Origin: Cyclobacterium amurskyense
GTDB taxonomy: Bacteria; Bacteroidota; Bacteroidia; Cytophagales; Cyclobacteriaceae
Assembly (NCBI RefSeq): GCF_001050135.1
Contig: NZ_CP012040.1
Span: 1,798,001-1,862,000 of the forward strand
DNA: 64,000 nucleotides
Direction: 5' to 3'
Within the stretch, counting starts at the first letter, position 1, and every line of letters begins with the position of its first letter. The notes under the pieces were generated by a model. The model did no database searches and was not told the origin of the DNA. It saw nothing but the letters and a program-made list of their open reading frames with translations. A program made the position numbers and the translations under genes. Shown here piece after piece: positions 61,105 through 64,000 of this stretch.

Positions 61105-63924
61105 ATGGGTACAACTACTGTCAATACAAATACTTCACTCGAGAATCTAGATCCTAAATCCTTTATAATTATAAAGAATGCCCGGGTCAATAATCTAAAA
61201 AACCTAAGCATAGCCATTCCTAGAAATAAGTTGATAATAGTTACAGGCTTATCGGGTTCAGGGAAATCTTCCTTGGCTTTCGACACGCTTTTTGCAGAAG
61301 GTCAGCGGATGTATGTAGAGAGCTTAAGCTCTTATGCTAGGCAATTTTTAGGAAGGATGGAAAAGCCTGAAGTAGAATACATCAAAGGAGTTTCACCAGC
61401 CATAGCCATACAACAAGGTGTAAACACCAAAAACCCAAGATCAACAGTGGGCACTACCACAGAGATCTACGATTATTTAAAGCTTCTTTTTAGTAGAATT
61501 GGCAGAACCATTTCTCCAATAAGTGGTGAGGAAGTAAAACACCATACCGTAACTGATGTAGTTGCTTATATCCACAGCTTCGATGAAGGTGATAAGGTAA
61601 TGATAAGTTGCCCTTTGCATTTCAGCCCTGAAAGGTCCAAAGAGAAAGAACTGGAAATCCTATTGCAAAAAGGTTTCACCAGGGTTTTGGTAGATGGCGA
61701 AGTGTCATTTGTAGAGGAACTGCTGGAATCAGAAAAGTTACCTGAAGGGAACTTCGAGATATTAATAGACAGAGTATCAGTAAAAAAAGAGGACGAAGGA
61801 AATCAATTCAGAATCGCAGACAGTGTTCAAACATCTTTTTTTGAGGGATTGGGAGAATGCAAAGTTGTGATTCCGGACAAAGCCGTCAGAAGCTTTAGTG
61901 ATAAATTTGAATTAGACGGCATTCAATTCGAATTGCCTACAGTGAACTTTTTTAGTTTTAACAACCCTTATGGGGCATGCAGGACTTGTGAAGGATTCGG
62001 CTCAGTTCTGGGAATAGACCCTGACTTGGTAATCCCTGACAAATCGCTTTCTATCTTTGAGGGGGCTATTGCACCATGGAGGGGAGAGACCACCAAAAAA
62101 TGGTTGCAACCACTACTAAAGGATGGAATAAAATTTGATTTTCCCATCCATAGACCCTATGAGGACCTTGACGAAAGAGACAAAGCCATTTTATGGACAG
62201 GTAACAAATATTTCAAAGGCCTGAATGACTTTTTTGCTTTTCTACAAAGCAAGTTGCATAAGATACAGTATAGGGTAATGCTTTCCAGATTTAGGGGAAG
62301 AACTTCATGTCCTGATTGTAAAGGCACAAGGATCAGGAAAGATGCTTCCTATGTAAAAATAGCAGAGAAATCCATAACCGATCTCGTGCTTTTACCAATA
62401 GACAAAGCCTTACCATTCTTTGAAACGCTAGAACTTACAGAAACGGAAAAGAGCGTATCCCAGAGACTCCTAAAAGAGATCATCAACCGACTGGAGTACC
62501 TCGATCAGGTAGGACTTGGTTATTTAACGCTCAACAGGCTTACTTCATCTCTCTCTGGAGGGGAATTCCAAAGGATAAAACTCGCCACTTCTCTAGGCAG
62601 TGCTTTGGTGGGCTCTATGTACATCCTCGATGAGCCAAGCATTGGCCTACATCCAAGAGATACCGAACGGCTCATTAACGTATTGAAAGCCCTAAGAGAC
62701 TTGGGCAATACAGTCATCGTAGTGGAGCATGAAGAAAAAATCATACTTACAGCAGACCAGGTAATAGACATCGGGCCTGATGCGGGTGTTCATGGTGGGG
62801 AACTGGTTTTTCAAGGTACCCTGAAAGAATTAATGGCGGCAGGAAATACACATACCGCCAGGTACCTAAGTGGAGAAGAGTCAATAAGTGCCAAAATCCA
62901 CAATAGGAAATGGGATGAATACATTTTAATTAAAGGTGCCACAGAGAATAACCTGAAAAACATCACCGTTAAAATTCCATTAGAAGTCTTGACCGTAGTG
63001 ACTGGAGTGAGTGGTTCAGGGAAATCTACTTTGGTAAAGAAGGTATTGTACCCGGCTATAGGTAAAATCCTAGGCTCCGTAAATGATGAAACAGGCCGTT
63101 TCGACAGACTTGATGGTCATTACAGGAACATCAATAGGGTAGAGTTTGTAGATCAAAACCCAATCGGAAAATCCTCAAGATCAAACCCGGTTACTTATGT
63201 AAAAGCCTATGACGGAATCAGGGCCTTGTATGCGGATCTTCCCATCTCCAAGCAAAGAGGCTATAAACCTGCTTTTTTTAGTTTCAATGTAGACGGAGGC
63301 CGATGCGAAGCTTGTCAGGGAGAAGGCACCCAAAAGATCGAAATGCAGTTTATGGCAGACATTTACCTTACCTGTGAATCCTGTAAAGGAAAGCGTTTCA
63401 AAAATGAAATATTGGATGCCAAATACAAGGGGAAAGACATTTCAGAAGTATTGGGCTTGACCATAGATGAGGCCATGGATTTTTTTAGTGAAAAATCAGC
63501 CATTATCCAGAAATTAAGCCCCCTTCAGGAAGTAGGTCTTGGCTATATTGGATTAGGTCAATCCTCCAATACCTTGAGTGGTGGAGAAGCACAAAGAGTA
63601 AAATTGGCTTCCTTTTTAGGTAAAAATGATTCCAGAAATCAGGAAAAAATATTGTTCATTTTTGATGAACCTACTACTGGCCTACATTTCCATGACATAA
63701 AAAAATTACTGTTTTCCATCAACTCTTTGATCGACCAAGGGCACACTGTACTCATAATTGAGCACAATACAGAGGTAATAATGGCAGCGGATTGGGTCAT
63801 CGATTTAGGGCCGGAAGGAGGAGAAAAAGGGGGCAATGTTATTTTTGAGGGGGTACCGGAAGATTTAATGAAGGAAGAAAATAATTATACCGGAAAATAC
63901 CTCGTAGAGCTCAAGAAGGCATAA
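61105..63924 (+). CDS. uvrA: UvrA excinuclease ABC subunit A
   Basis: The 939-residue protein is the damage-sensing ATPase of nucleotide excision repair. It has two ABC ATPase modules: Walker A GLSGSGKSS at residues 48-56 and GVSGSGKSTL near 630, each with signature and Walker B motifs (SLSGGEFQRIKLATSLG with YILDEPSIGLHPRD; TLSGGEAQRVKLASFLG with FIFDEPTTGLHFHD). Zinc fingers are visible as CRTCEGFG and CPDCKGTRI in the first half and CEACQGEGTQ and CESCKGKRF in the second. Length fits UvrA. An upstream in-frame start at 61087 would overlap the promoter element, so ATG at 61105 is preferred. Confidence 0.95.
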   Translation: MGTTTVNTNTSLENLDPKSFIIIKNARVNNLKNLSIAIPRNKLIIVTGLSGSGKSSLAFDTLFAEGQRMYVESLSSYARQFLGRMEKPEVEYIKGVSPAIAIQQGVNTKNPRSTVGTTTEIYDYLKLLFSRIGRTISPISGEEVKHHTVTDVVAYIHSFDEGDKVMISCPLHFSPERSKEKELEILLQKGFTRVLVDGEVSFVEELLESEKLPEGNFEILIDRVSVKKEDEGNQFRIADSVQTSFFEGLGECKVVIPDKAVRSFSDKFELDGIQFELPTVNFFSFNNPYGACRTCEGFGSVLGIDPDLVIPDKSLSIFEGAIAPWRGETTKKWLQPLLKDGIKFDFPIHRPYEDLDERDKAILWTGNKYFKGLNDFFAFLQSKLHKIQYRVMLSRFRGRTSCPDCKGTRIRKDASYVKIAEKSITDLVLLPIDKALPFFETLELTETEKSVSQRLLKEIINRLEYLDQVGLGYLTLNRLTSSLSGGEFQRIKLATSLGSALVGSMYILDEPSIGLHPRDTERLINVLKALRDLGNTVIVVEHEEKIILTADQVIDIGPDAGVHGGELVFQGTLKELMAAGNTHTARYLSGEESISAKIHNRKWDEYILIKGATENNLKNITVKIPLEVLTVVTGVSGSGKSTLVKKVLYPAIGKILGSVNDETGRFDRLDGHYRNINRVEFVDQNPIGKSSRSNPVTYVKAYDGIRALYADLPISKQRGYKPAFFSFNVDGGRCEACQGEGTQKIEMQFMADIYLTCESCKGKRFKNEILDAKYKGKDISEVLGLTIDEAMDFFSEKSAIIQKLSPLQEVGLGYIGLGQSSNTLSGGEAQRVKLASFLGKNDSRNQEKILFIFDEPTTGLHFHDIKKLLFSINSLIDQGHTVLIIEHNTEVIMAADWVIDLGPEGGEKGGNVIFEGVPEDLMKEENNYTGKYLVELKKA

Positions 63925-64000
63925 TAATATAAATATAAATAGGAATTTAATTATTTTTCTAGACAAAAAGTAATTTAAATGAATTTTATATATAGTTTTG
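63925..64000. other. Sequence after uvrA, no feature
   Basis: AT-rich, no gene or hairpin is seen before the window ends. Confidence 0.4.

Overview
The window looks like chromosome of a free-living, probably marine, Bacteroidota of the Cyclobacteriaceae type (Cyclobacterium, Algoriphagus or Echinicola-like). This is inferred from gene content, not from a marker gene: a carboxypeptidase-D-domain/TonB-type receptor, a type IX secretion C-terminal sorting domain, many lipoproteins, sulfatase and pectin-sugar genes, a bacillithiol-type YtxJ protein, DUF4212-type acetate symport, and promoters of the TAnnTTTG kind. No tRNA or rRNA gene was seen.

Region 1 (1-8.2 kb) is an integron cassette array without a visible integrase. 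Every gene is on the minus strand. Each is bounded by an attC-like imperfect palindrome, and the first bases of each cassette are the reverse complement of that cassette's own left attC box, which is the signature of circular integron cassettes. The cassettes carry a secreted protein (cut by the window edge), a serine hydrolase, two unknown proteins, a two-gene unit of a PHP-domain/ABC-type ATPase with a small acidic partner (a defence candidate), and an ORF-less 0.5-kb cassette present twice. An ORF-less group II intron sits inside one attC core, and a 25-bp hairpin element appears inserted in the intron's domain V.

Region 2 (8.2-9.3 kb) is non-coding and full of degenerate repeats. Region 3 (9.3-27.1 kb) is ordinary core genome: a TonB-type receptor, YtxJ, a DUF4403 lipoprotein, an acetate block (DUF4212 small subunit, sodium symporter, acetyl-CoA synthetase, CBS/DUF294 regulator, DnaQ-like exonuclease), PnuC with a NadR-type kinase for nicotinamide riboside salvage, a GMC oxidoreductase, and a sugar-acid dehydratase with an SDR enzyme.

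Region 4 (27.1-44 kb) is accessory. It has a RAYT-type transposase with an altered HUH motif, a DUF1826 protein, a lone lipoprotein behind a site resembling the one at the head of the cassette array, a HigB toxin relic split by a MITE-like element beside an intact antitoxin, a broken gene, a flavin monooxygenase/Crp/epimerase cluster, a sulfatase, a GNAT enzyme, a two-gene unit with a possible lipid-binding (TULIP-like) protein, and a CrtI-like oxidoreductase with two membrane proteins. Several small repeat families are spread through it.

Region 5 (44-55.8 kb) is an L-rhamnose and pectin-fragment catabolic cluster: bifunctional rhamnulose-1-phosphate aldolase/lactaldehyde dehydrogenase, rhamnose isomerase, rhamnulokinase, two paralogous esterases and a DUF4038/GH140-like enzyme. 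YjbQ, a GlcG/HbpS-like protein, an aminotransferase and a TIM-barrel sugar isomerase follow. Region 6 (55.9-64 kb) holds an endonuclease/exonuclease/phosphatase-family protein, a Pif1-like helicase, a PA14-domain T9SS cargo protein and UvrA.
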